Made by a program: the position numbers and the translations under genes. Positions 20,796 through 27,992 of a stretch of 27,992 nt of DNA are shown here, one piece after another. Location of the stretch: positions 1 through 27,992 of the forward strand of contig JADNRY010000751.1 in assembly GCA_015501585.1 (NCBI GenBank). Direction: 5' to 3'. The notes beneath the pieces are model-generated. The model was not told where the DNA came from, ran no database searches, and saw only the letters and a program-made list of their open reading frames with translations. Positions within the stretch are counted from its first letter, which is position 1, and each line of letters begins with the position of its first letter. Source of the stretch: Rhodocollybia butyracea. Taxonomy: Eukaryota > Basidiomycota > Agaricomycetes > Agaricales > Omphalotaceae.

Positions 20796-22803
20796 TATTA
20801 GGCCTAATATCAGCCTAAGGTGTGTAACCGTACATTTTGACATTTTGTACATGTTATACAATGCAATAAGAGAGTTCTACGGAGCCAAGTGTGATAGCTG
20901 TTGCCGAGGCAAAGAACTTAACAATAATACTCAGCAAGCCGTGAAGGTATGCCCACAAGCGTAGCCTAGAGCCAAGCTAGCGAGGATACCTGGGCTGCCT
21001 GGAGATGTAACACTAGATCGTCAATCTAGTTATACCCAAGAGTGTATACTCTCTAAACTACAGGACATCTCAAAGCGGGATAAGTACTAAGCCAATGCGT
21101 TACTCAAGGGGAAGAATTATGAGGGAAGGCATCCCTCGCACTGAGACCCCAATGAGCTATGTTAAGATGTGGACTTTACAGTCCATTACAATGGACCAGA
21201 ACGATCCCGAGGAAACCGTAGAGGTCTATTCGTGGCACCAGTTGTAACCATGAAGACGGTAGAAACATGCTTAGCGGTCCTACGGAAAGCTATGAGCCAG
21301 GATAGCCTTGGCAAATCGAAACATTTGATCTTAGAAATCATACACGAGAGGTCTTATCCATTAAAGCTGACTATCGGGAATCACTTGTACATACTCAGCA
21401 CAGTTGCTCGAGACTATCATAAGTGGTGTCGTTGGAAAGCTAGACAACAGGCCTTCTCGAGAGAATGTTAATCACACTCAGGATGGACAGAACTATCTGA
21501 GGAATAGAATGAAACTCACCCAAGGGAAACCGGGCGGCAAGTGATCATGAAGTGTAAAGGTACTCCTGACTCCGGAGAATTGTGGAGTAATCGGAGAAAC
21601 CTTGCTTGGATCAAAACACTCTAAAAACTATGTTAATCCTCATAAAATCATATTTTACCTCTGATATATACCCAAGAATGGACTATTTCTTTATCGTGTG
21701 TACCATATATAGGCTGGAGTTTCCTTTCCGAGCCAGATTCCTCTGTTCCACTCTCTTTCTGTCTCTCTCCATATCTGTTTCATCTATTTTTTGTATTAAA
21801 CTCTCTCTACTCAGTATATAAGCCAGACATATTTATTCAATAAGACAAGTTTCTTGCCACCTCTCATAACCACAAGTTGTGACGAAGTTAAGAGTCTCTT
21901 CACTGCTAGAGCTTGTCTGTCCCTTAAATCCTCCTGGTATTAAAGTACTGAGTCAATCAGACACCGTAACTGGGCATCTGTTTAGGAAGCGTAGGGGACC
22001 GGCATTCTCTCGGGAAGTTTCTTGCCCTCGACTTGACTGCTAAGACCAGTGCTCCATAGAATGTCCCCATGGGATCAGTAGCATGACACCTCCTGACTTG
22101 GTTATCTTAAGAAAGTAATAAACTTCACATGCTTTGCAAAGCCCATTTATATCTTGATCAAATTTAAGTGTGTAGAGTTCTCTCGAACTCCAGATCAACT
22201 CAAATCTAGTTGCTTCCTTAGAGGGGACAGCTTCTAGTAAGGGATTATTTGGCTCCAGAGTGAGGGTTCCTTAGTTGACTTCATCACGAAGTTAGACAAG
22301 CCACTAAGATTGTGGTACAAGTTCCTAGTGATTAAGTTCACTCACAATATTGTAGCTTGGCCCAGAGTTTGGTCAAGGACTTTACGGCATCACAGCAGCT
22401 AGTGCCAGAGTTTGCCTAGGGTTGTTGACAAACCTCGAGATTACTATTCTAGCTAGAGCCAGAGTTTGCCTAGGAGAATCTTAGTTTCGTTGTATTGGTT
22501 TTGGTTTTGGTTAATTGATTTGGACATACACACCTGGTTCCCTCGTACACTTGTACACCCCAACTAGGCTTCTCTCGACTTAGTTCTAAGAGTTGTCTAA
22601 GCTTAGTTACCCACGTTAGTGCTACAGTCTTGAACCTGGAGCAGTCGTGCACGTACATCCGATATTACAAGACTTTCCCTCAGGGAATCTCTGACAACCC
22701 GCCCTTGCTCCCTTACATATCAATAGTCTGGTTAGATGTGGTAGTGTTTTTTGTTAGGTTGTTTTATAGCACCTTTCGCATACCTACACGTAAATACCCA
22801 AAT
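20796..22803. mobile_element. 2,008-bp insertion of unknown class with 5-bp target duplication (AGCGG)
   Basis: AGCGG precedes the insert (20791-20795) and follows it (22804-22808), and removing insert plus one copy rejoins the host exon in frame, so both edges are exact. The ends (TATTAGGCC... and ...ACCCAAAT) are neither TG..CA nor clear inverted repeats, and there is no poly(A) tail. Inside are two back-to-back hairpins (21012-21030 and 21031-21048), pyrimidine-rich sequence leading to TATATAAG (21815-21822), and three imperfect copies of a CCAGAGTTTG unit (22353-22474). No frame exceeds about 100 codons (21169-21471), and none is recognisable. A 5-bp duplication plus TATA-like promoter fits a solo LTR or short LTR-type element; that is inference. 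Confidence 0.6.
22353..22474 (+). repeat. Three imperfect CCAGAGTTTG repeats in the 2-kb insertion
   Basis: Units GCTTGGCCCAGAGTTTGG, GCTAGTGCCAGAGTTTGCC and GCTAGAGCCAGAGTTTGCC (the last two also share CTAGG after the unit) lie about 45-55 bases apart in the same direction. They could be protein-binding sites of the element (inference). Confidence 0.7.
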
Positions 22804-23195
22804 AGCGGGTTGCGCAAACAAAGATCCAACTTGCTTTGTTGTGTGAAAAGGAGATGCATGAGTCTACACAGGAAGATGAAAGGCTAGTGTTGGAACAAAA
22901 ATGAGAGCAGCGTGAAGAAGAGGAGCAGAAGGCGCGACGAGATATGGATAGACAGCGGTTGGAATGAGAGGCTGAACAATGGGAGTATCAGAAAAAGCAG
23001 GATGAAGAGAAACAGATCATGGAAAAGGACAAGAGGCGCTTTGATGCTGCACAGGCAATTCTTCAAATGCCAAATGTCAGTGATGCACTCAAGGATGCTG
23101 CCAACAAAGCACTGCTCAGTATCCTGCGTCCGTAGAAAATATTCCATTAATTACTATCATATGTTAAATGGTATTAATTTGTCCATCATTACTGC

Positions 23196-24714
23196 TCAAA
23201 TCTCTCGTCCTTTGGCCAAAAGCCAGGCTTCTGTCTCATGTGCCAGAATAGCTGTATTTCCGTCAATTCTTTCGCCAACAATTTCGACTTCATCCAGAGT
23301 TTTGGGTGTAATGTTTGTGAACATGTCAGAGGTGTCAAAGTTGGGAATGTATTCCGGAGTGTCACCGAAATTGATACACATGTTATGGATGGTCATGAGA
23401 GCTTCTATGACTCGGTAAGTGTCCTGGATGTCATGGTGGGTGCCTATGCCTTTGAGTGAGGGAAATCAGCCTTTGAGAAGGCCAAACACATGCTCAACAT
23501 TGATGCGAACACTGGAAAGTGTCTTGTTGAAGGCTCGCATGCATTTTCGCTGTTGGACAGTAGCAGCATCAATTTCTGGCTCGCTGAAAGGGCGTACAGA
23601 GCATGGCGTAGTAGGATAACCTGAAGAAACATATTTAGATCACTTTTAAGTCCAGTGAGCTGAAATGCACCTTTGTCAACAAGTATATACTCCCCTGCTG
23701 CAAAGTAATCTTGTCAACAAGCCCATATATCTGAGTTTTTCCATATTGTCATATCTGATACTGACCCAGGCCAGCCCATTTCAAAAGACATGAACCAAAG
23801 GTTGTGGTTGACTGTTGTTTGAACGTTGACCTGTAAAAAACCAATCAGTGTTGTATCAAAGAAGAAAAAAACATACTTACCACTGCAAACTTCTTTTGAC
23901 ACAGGTAGATGGCTCCATGAACATTGGGCATAACAAGCAGCCAAATAAGAGAGCCATTGCCTGACCCTAAGCAGTTGGTAAAGCCACTACGCTCTTCAAT
24001 AGACTTGGAAATGACACCCTTGTGATCAATGTTAGGCCAGGAAATAAAGCGATTTCTGAGCCATGGTATAGCTAATACAACACAGTCACAGTAATTACAT
24101 ACACTGCCAACACCGAGAGAGAGGTTCTGAGCAGTGGTGAGTACATCAGAGCCAATGGCGCCATATCTCCATAAAAAGCAGCTAAGTTGATCTTCCACTG
24201 GTTGTTTAGGCTTAGTGCCAGTAGACTGAAAGATTGGGTCCTTTTCCAAGATGTTGACCAGCTTAAAGAACATATCCCAACCCATTCTATGCACATCATC
24301 AAAATAAATCAAGGACGAAAATTAATATTCATACCTGTATGGATGCCTGAACCAACGGTCAGGCCACTTCAAACTTGTGTGGAAAAAGTCCTCAGATTTG
24401 GGAAATTGGAAGTAGCTGCTTCTTTTCCCTTGGCCCCAACACGGATTTTCCAGCCCAAGACCCACTAACTGAACAGCCCTCCCAGTCATCCTGAGCATTT
24501 CAATGTCTTCTGTTTCTTTGTTGACTTCATATAAATCCTCCAAGTTCAAAGTTGAAGGCAAAGAAGAAAGTTTGTGCTCAAGTTCAAGAGACGAAGCAAG
24601 GTTGAGTAGAGCGTTGCCAGCATGCTCGAGGGCCTTGCCCACAGCTTTGCGGCGTTTGGAACGATGTGAGGGCATGAGGTCCGGGGCCCGTCCGGTTATT
24701 GCATCATGCAGCAT
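23196..24714 (-). pseudogene. Harbinger DDE transposase (HARBI1-like nuclease), inactivated by two stops and a lost catalytic Asp
   Basis: HARBI1-like DDE nucleases cut and join the element ends. Four exons (introns 24287-24334, 23831-23880 and 23621-23670) give exactly 457 codons from ATG 24714. Motifs in order: CLGSGNGSLIWLLVMPNVHG (near 23960), where family members have GDG; KKFAVVNVQTTVNHN; SFEMGWPGSVSDMTIWKNSD with the second Asp; EYILVDKGYPTTP; RINVEHVFGLLKG with the final Glu; and RVIEALMTIHNMCINFGD. Disabling changes are Asn for the first catalytic Asp (23956-23958) and TGA at 23714-23716 and 23466-23468, where the family pattern and context suggest CGA (Arg). No frameshift is present. 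It sits tail to tail with the accessory gene, as usual for the superfamily. Confidence 0.88.
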
Positions 24715-24724
24715 TGTTGGCTCT

Positions 24725-24782
24725 CATTTGATTGAATCATGAGCATTCACAATTTTTGCCATGGTTAGAATTGAACAGCCCT
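24725..24782 (-). repeat. Right terminal inverted repeat of the Harbinger element
   Basis: Inverse copy of 19222-19279, ending GAACAGCCCT and followed by the AAA duplication at 24783-24785. The transposase ATG lies just inside it. Confidence 0.85.
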
Positions 24783-25379
24783 AAAAGGTTTTGAAAATCA
24801 ATTTCTTTGTCACGCAACATTTATATTGTTTTTTGTGTGAGAAATAAAAATGGGCGCTCCTCGGCCTCTCATCGGCCTCACCTAGGCCACTCTTTGGACA
24901 CCTTTTGGACGCTAAGGAGCTCCTCAGCACCCTATATGGGTCCTCTCAGTTGCCTGATCAGAGCATTGACATCAGTGTAGTGCCTCCTCAGTGCCCTATT
25001 GGAGGTCCTCTCAGTACCCTGGCACTGGGATTGGTCACTTGGGCATGATCATACAGTATCTTCATCCTGCTACTTTGATTGCTCTTGATCTTTCAGAGGC
25101 ACTAACTCTCTTGGGAACTCCCGCCTCGGTGTCACTTAGGGTTCTGTTGATCGCTGGTACAGTTCACCATGGAACAATTTCAAATGGGCCAGAATCAGAA
25201 GACGAGATATCAGGTTGTTATCGGTTAGGAGAGCAGGGTATTCGGAAAGACTCATGACCCTCATTCCCCATTTTGAAACACTGGATAAGGGAGGCTGATT
25301 GGAGGTGCGGGGCTAGAAAATAGGCATGATGGAATGAGTTCAATTTGTGCCTCATTATGGCTGAGTGAGCCCTCAGCCA
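24783..25379 (+). repeat. Inner left arm and loop of the CACTA-like element
   Basis: From 24786 to about 25050 the sequence is inverse to about 25380-25575 (GGTTTTGAAAATCAATTTCTTTG, GAGAAATAAA, then CT-rich CCTCTCAG/CCCTAT units). The remaining 330 bases form the loop. The 88-codon frame at 24991-25257 has no motif. Repeated short units CCTCTCAGT and CACCCTAT may be subterminal transposase sites (inference). Confidence 0.65.
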
Positions 25380-25759
25380 CTCCGGTGCCAATCTCCTGAC
25401 CAGGGCACTGAGAGGAATTGTAATAGGGTGCTGAGAGCATCCCTGATAGGGCGCTGAAAAGCCACTAAGAAGCTCCTCGGTACCCGATGAGAGGCCAATG
25501 AGCACCCATTTTATTTCTCGCACAAAAAACAATATAAATGGTGGGCGTCAAAGAAATTGATTTTCAAAAAGGTTTTGCGCCTGATATAGGATACTAATTT
25601 CACGTGGAATTGTTTGAAATAATCATAATAGAAGTCATTTGCTTTATTGTGCAATAAATTGATACTTTTTCGCAGGTAATTTATTAATTTTTGCTTTATA
25701 TTTGTTGTTGTATTTGTCATTGACTTTTTCGCATGCCATTTATAGAACAGGCCGTAGTG
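25380..25759 (-). repeat. Right arm of the CACTA-like element
   Basis: This is the uninterrupted mirror of the left arm. It shows the empty sites of both left-arm insertions: AAATATAAAGC, where the TA element sits on the left, and GCGCAAAAC, where Harbinger sits. It ends with CCGTAGTG (25752-25759), which was duplicated when the next element inserted. Confidence 0.8.
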
Positions 25760-25798
25760 TATGCTGTTCAAAAGTGTGAATAAATACATTCTCATTTT

Positions 25799-25941
25799 CT
25801 CGCAAGTTGCATCATACAATTTCTCGCAAGTTCGGGTAAGTGTCAATTTTTTGCAAGTTAGATCACCCAATTTCTTGCAAGTTGTATTCAAGTTTACTCT
25901 ATTTCTCGCAAGTTATGCAAAGTGTCAATTTCTCGCAAGTT
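25799..25941 (+). repeat. Subterminal tandem-like repeats TTTCTCGCAAGTT, left arm (six copies)
   Basis: Six copies of TTTCTCGCAAGTT and variants (CTTGCAAGTT, TTTGCAAGTT) are spaced by about 10-20 bases. The right arm has four in inverse orientation (about 26644-26736). Repeated subterminal motifs are typical transposase-binding sites in hAT, CACTA and Mutator elements. Confidence 0.75.
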
Positions 25942-26643
25942 AATTTTCAGGGCCGGTTACTTATGTAACCTACCATATCTGGTAGAGCTAGGTCTCGACT
26001 CTGCCATGTGACTAATGAGTAATGATACATGACAATAGAGCCATGACCTTGGGTATGTCGGCTATCCCGGCTGATCGAATGGCTGAGCGAGCCGTGTAAT
26101 CATAGTAATCATATCATATCTTATCTTATCATTCTGAGATAGAGGATAAGACGTGAGAATCTAGTCATCAGCCCACGGCTAAGCGCCCGACTCTCGCCAC
26201 CATTGATTCTAAATGAAATTTATCATTTTGGCAAGTTTTCTGGCATGGATAGCCAAAACCAGCCTTGATGGCCCATGAGATTGAAATGTGAGGTGTATAG
26301 ATACATGTACAAGTAGAGACTATGCCAGTAAGGAAGGGAGTGAGCATTGGCAGTAAGGGGCTTTGCTTGGTGATACAAAGAGAAAACTAAGCTAGCCTAG
26401 TAAGGGAAGCTAAAATAAGGTCTGCTTGAAATGCATAAGCTGTGGCGTCGGCTGCCAATTGAATGAATGCTTGTCCGAGTCTCAAAGGACTTGACTGAAC
26501 TTGCCAGCGGGATAGCCAAGGCCCGACATACCCGAGGTCACAGCTCTATTGTCATGTATCATTACTCATTGGTCACATGGCAGAGTCGAGACCTGGCTCT
26601 ACCAGATATGGTAAGTTACATAAGTAACCGGCCCTGAAAATTA

Positions 26644-26736
26644 AACTTGCGAGAAATAGAGTAAACTTGAATACAACTTGCGAGAAATTGGGTGATCTAA
26701 CTTGCGAGAAATTGTATGATGCAACTTGCGAGAAAA
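26644..26736 (-). repeat. Subterminal repeats AACTTGCGAGAAA, right arm (four copies)
   Basis: These are the inverse counterparts of the left-arm units. Two left-arm units, together with their GTGTCAA spacers, are missing here, so the arms differ by whole repeat units rather than by point changes. Confidence 0.75.
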
Positions 26737-26782
26737 TGAGAATGTATTTATTCACACTTTTGAACAGCATACCGTAGTGTGT

Positions 26783-27098
26783 GGTCATACACGACAAGCG
26801 TCACAATATCATGCTATTTGTAGAGACTGCATGGTGAGTCTGAGATATGAGATGCGCAATATGCATCAGGAATTGGACTCAGTTGTTTGAGAATTGTGAC
26901 ATTACAGTTCAAAGCGCAAGCAGTGGATCCCGCAATGTACAATGGCTGGAATGATCGTTGTGGTTCTTGGATAGTATACTTTGTCCACATGAACCGCCTA
27001 GATTTTCTGCATCAAAGAGTTTGTAGTGTTGTACGCAAGTAGCAGTTTCGCAGTATATCTAAACACTATCATTGACTATCAGATAGTACCTGCCACAA
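26783..27098. other. Intergenic region between the element nest and the right F-box gene
   Basis: I see no complete gene. The minus-strand frame next to the element (about 26783-26805) continues the Cys/His-rich frame seen left of the nest at 18232-18377, so this may be the 5' part of that broken gene. The rest would include the 3' UTR of the F-box gene. Confidence 0.3.
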
Positions 27099-27992
27099 TC
27101 AAGCAAGCGTGGAAAAAGAAGTAACACTTAGTCTCGCTCTGCCTGTTGTACTGCCAGTGGAGTGGTTGAGCCCCTCTGGTAACCAGCGCGAAGATACCAT
27201 ATCAATGAACGCGGAATTGTCAAATTCCAAGCCTTCAAACATTACTTGGAGGTCATAGAGTTTGGGGACAAGGGCCAAGCTGGAAGGATTCAGCTCAGTC
27301 CAGAGGAATCCATGTAGACTGCGAATGAAGAGGGATGTGATAGGGCTTGTTAGGCCATCACTAACAGGTGTATCGTCGACATAGAGATTAATGAGTGATG
27401 GCATGAGTTTCAGAGCGTGGATGAGATCAGTGTCACTGACTGAAACATTCCTGACCGCGAACTTGGTCAAGTTACAAGAAGATTGGCGTAAAAACGCTCC
27501 CAAAGTAGCTTTAGGCCAAGTTTTTTGGTAAGGATAAGGAGGATAATATGTCATGATAGCCAAACAAGAGAGAGATGGGAAAGTGAAGGAAGAAAATGCA
27601 ACATCTGCCAATAGATAATCCCAATTAGGACCAAGTTCAAGTATCAGTATCAAAACACTGGAACATGATCGAGGAGGTACGCAAGGTATGGGGAGTAAGT
27701 CATCTCCAGTGTCCCCAAGCACTAGTTCTTTAGGACTGTTTGCATGATTGAACACATTGTTAATCTTGCCCTGCATAGATTCCACATTTAAAGATGAGAT
27801 TTCTTTCCAAAACGTTCCTGGCATACTATTGCCACTGAGCATGGCTAAAGAAAGTGAACATAGCCCATTGGCCTGCTTGAAAAGCTCCATCTCCTTGTCT
27901 ACATCACAGGCTACCTCAATGCCAAGGCTTTTGAGAGTGTGACAGTTCCAAATGCTGTCAAATTGGGGCTTTGCCAGGATAACTGATAAGGG
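27099..27992 (-). CDS. F-box/LRR-type protein, C-terminal part (5' end beyond the window)
   Basis: The frame is open from the right edge to the stop at 27099 (about 297 codons), and an internal ATG at 27890 is not the natural start because CHTLKSLGIEV lies upstream in frame. The protein is leucine-rich, with alternating LRR-like units such as LTKFAVRNVSVSDTDLIHAL and PSLINLYVDDTPVSD, and FDNSAFIDMVSSRWLPEG near the end. This is the usual tail of F-box-like proteins in mushroom genomes, in which the F-box itself is N-terminal and here off the window. No intron or frame break is visible. The partner and substrate are unknown. It is not a close duplicate of the gene at 9888. Confidence 0.65.
   Translation of the reverse strand, partial: PLSVILAKPQFDSIWNCHTLKSLGIEVACDVDKEMELFKQANGLCSLSLAMLSGNSMPGTFWKEISSLNVESMQGKINNVFNHANSPKELVLGDTGDDLLPIPCVPPRSCSSVLILILELGPNWDYLLADVAFSSFTFPSLSCLAIMTYYPPYPYQKTWPKATLGAFLRQSSCNLTKFAVRNVSVSDTDLIHALKLMPSLINLYVDDTPVSDGLTSPITSLFIRSLHGFLWTELNPSSLALVPKLYDLQVMFEGLEFDNSAFIDMVSSRWLPEGLNHSTGSTTGRARLSVTSFSTLA

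Larger units (their letters stand above)
19428..23135 (+). pseudogene. Harbinger Myb/SANT-like accessory protein, split by an insertion and two stops
   Basis: In PIF/Harbinger elements this second protein binds DNA and helps import the transposase. I place the start at 19428 (MDSTKSNNDW, first intron 19458-19514), because it gives an upstream exon in frame; an ATG at 19500 inside that intron is the alternative. A Pro/Tyr-rich N terminus is followed by a SANT-like segment (TRWSESAKSQFYERLLA ... KTFHSVTGLWDRSFRVYKN), with introns at 19953-20006 and 20294-20341. Next come an acidic region, a basic Pro/Lys stretch, and a charged coiled coil ending ALKDAANKALLSILRP. The 20796-22803 insertion plus one TSD copy interrupts the exon. 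Deleting both restores an exact 512-codon frame. Two TGA stops remain at 22902-22904 and 22965-22967, in the arginine-rich coiled coil where CGA is the likely original. Confidence 0.8.
19222..24782. mobile_element. PIF/Harbinger DNA transposon (5,561 bp including a later 2,008-bp insertion), inactivated
   Basis: The ends AGGGCTGTTCAATTCTAA and TTAGAATTGAACAGCCCT are inverse. The terminal repeats span about 58 bases each (19222-19279 and 24725-24782), with mismatches mainly C/T or G/A. AAA is duplicated on both sides (19219-19221 and 24783-24785), the 3-bp duplication expected of this superfamily, and the host's other arm shows the empty site with a single AAA. It holds the superfamily's usual gene pair, a Myb/SANT-like accessory gene (plus) and a DDE nuclease (minus), converging with about 60 bases between stops. 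Both carry stops, so the element cannot move on its own. Confidence 0.88.
25760..26771. mobile_element. 1,012-bp foldback element with 8-bp target duplication (hAT-like or MULE-like), non-autonomous
   Basis: The ends TATGCTGTTCAAAAGTG and CACTTTTGAACAGCATA are inverse. CCGTAGTG is duplicated on both sides (25752-25759 and 26772-26779), and a 9-bp reading that includes the next T is possible. The inverted arms are long (about 25760-26090 and 26515-26771) and very alike, so the insertion looks young. Each arm holds repeats of a TTTCTCGCAAGTT unit, six on the left and four on the right. The centre (about 26095-26510) is non-coding, with a small (ATCTT/ATCAT) microsatellite near 26108-26133. An 8-bp duplication suggests hAT, a 9-bp one Mutator; I cannot decide. 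Confidence 0.7.
18381..26779. mobile_element. CACTA-like foldback DNA transposon, non-autonomous, filled with younger insertions
   Basis: The left end CACTACGG at 18381 is mirrored by CCGTAGTG ending at 26779, and TGT flanks both (18378-18380 and 26780-26782). A CACTA start with a 3-bp duplication fits the EnSpm/CACTA group. The inverted arms are long and continue through the nested insertions. The left arm is 18381-18443, then 19097-19221, then 24783 to about 25050. The right arm runs from about 25380 to 25759, with its last 8 bases repeated at 26772-26779. Removing the three insertions leaves about 1.16 kb, almost all arm, with a short non-coding loop (about 25050-25380). No transposase remains, so it would have needed one in trans. 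The superfamily rests on end sequence and TSD only. Confidence 0.7.

Noticed and set aside
20945..21600. Group I or group II intron inside the 2-kb insertion
   Set aside because: A few bases resemble a group I S-like element (TTAAGATGTGGAC), but I could not find paired P3/P7 segments or a domain V, and the 5-bp target duplication does not suit an intron.
24991..25257. 88-codon plus-strand frame in the loop of the CACTA-like element
   Set aside because: There is no transposase motif, and the sequence is made mostly of the arm's short repeats.
24786..25575. A separate MITE abutting the Harbinger right end
   Set aside because: Its inverted repeat continues on the far side of Harbinger (19097-19221) and of the TA element (18381-18443), so it is the inner part of the one CACTA-like element.

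Overview
The window reads as nuclear DNA of a filamentous basidiomycete, most likely an Agaricomycete. The genes are cut by many short introns (mostly 45-65 bases, GT..AG, 5' sites such as GTAAGT, GTGAGT and GTTCGT). Two genes belong to the expanded F-box type common in mushroom-forming fungi. An aspartic protease resembles the polyporopepsin group, and a tRNA-Ala gene carries an intron. No bacterial operon structure is visible.

Layout. Positions 1-2465 hold no gene I can support. On the minus strand, 2466-4665 is a nine-exon secreted aspartic protease and 5437-7011 a seven-exon D-amino-acid oxidase. Both have good motifs but many single-base frame breaks. Positions 7012-9887 hold nothing I can name. 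An F-box gene (9888-11311, plus) converges on a large CLIP-170 family microtubule plus-end gene (11594-15414, minus). In that gene three one-base indels, all in short homopolymers, interrupt an otherwise complete CAP-Gly / coiled-coil / double zinc-knuckle protein. Upstream of it lie four tRNA-Ala(UGC)-like sequences in the same orientation (15970-17421).

The right third is a nest of transposable elements whose boundaries can be read from terminal inverted repeats and target-site duplications. A foldback element starting with CACTA (18381-26779, TSD TGT) was hit in its left arm by a 653-bp element with a TA duplication (18444-19096) and by a PIF/Harbinger element (19222-24782, TSD AAA). A foldback element with 8-bp duplications (25760-26771) hit its right end, exactly in the terminal 8 bases. 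The Harbinger element carries the usual pair of genes, a Myb/SANT-like accessory protein (plus) and a DDE transposase (minus), tail to tail. Its accessory gene is split by a further 2,008-bp insertion (20796-22803) with a 5-bp duplication. Every disabling change I see in the two Harbinger genes, apart from that insertion, fits a C-to-T change at a CpG site. Beyond the nest, an F-box/LRR-type gene runs off the right edge (27099 to beyond 27992, minus).

The host genes do not form an obvious pathway. The main interest is the element nest, the decaying tRNA-Ala cluster, and the very uneven density of frame-breaking indels along the window.
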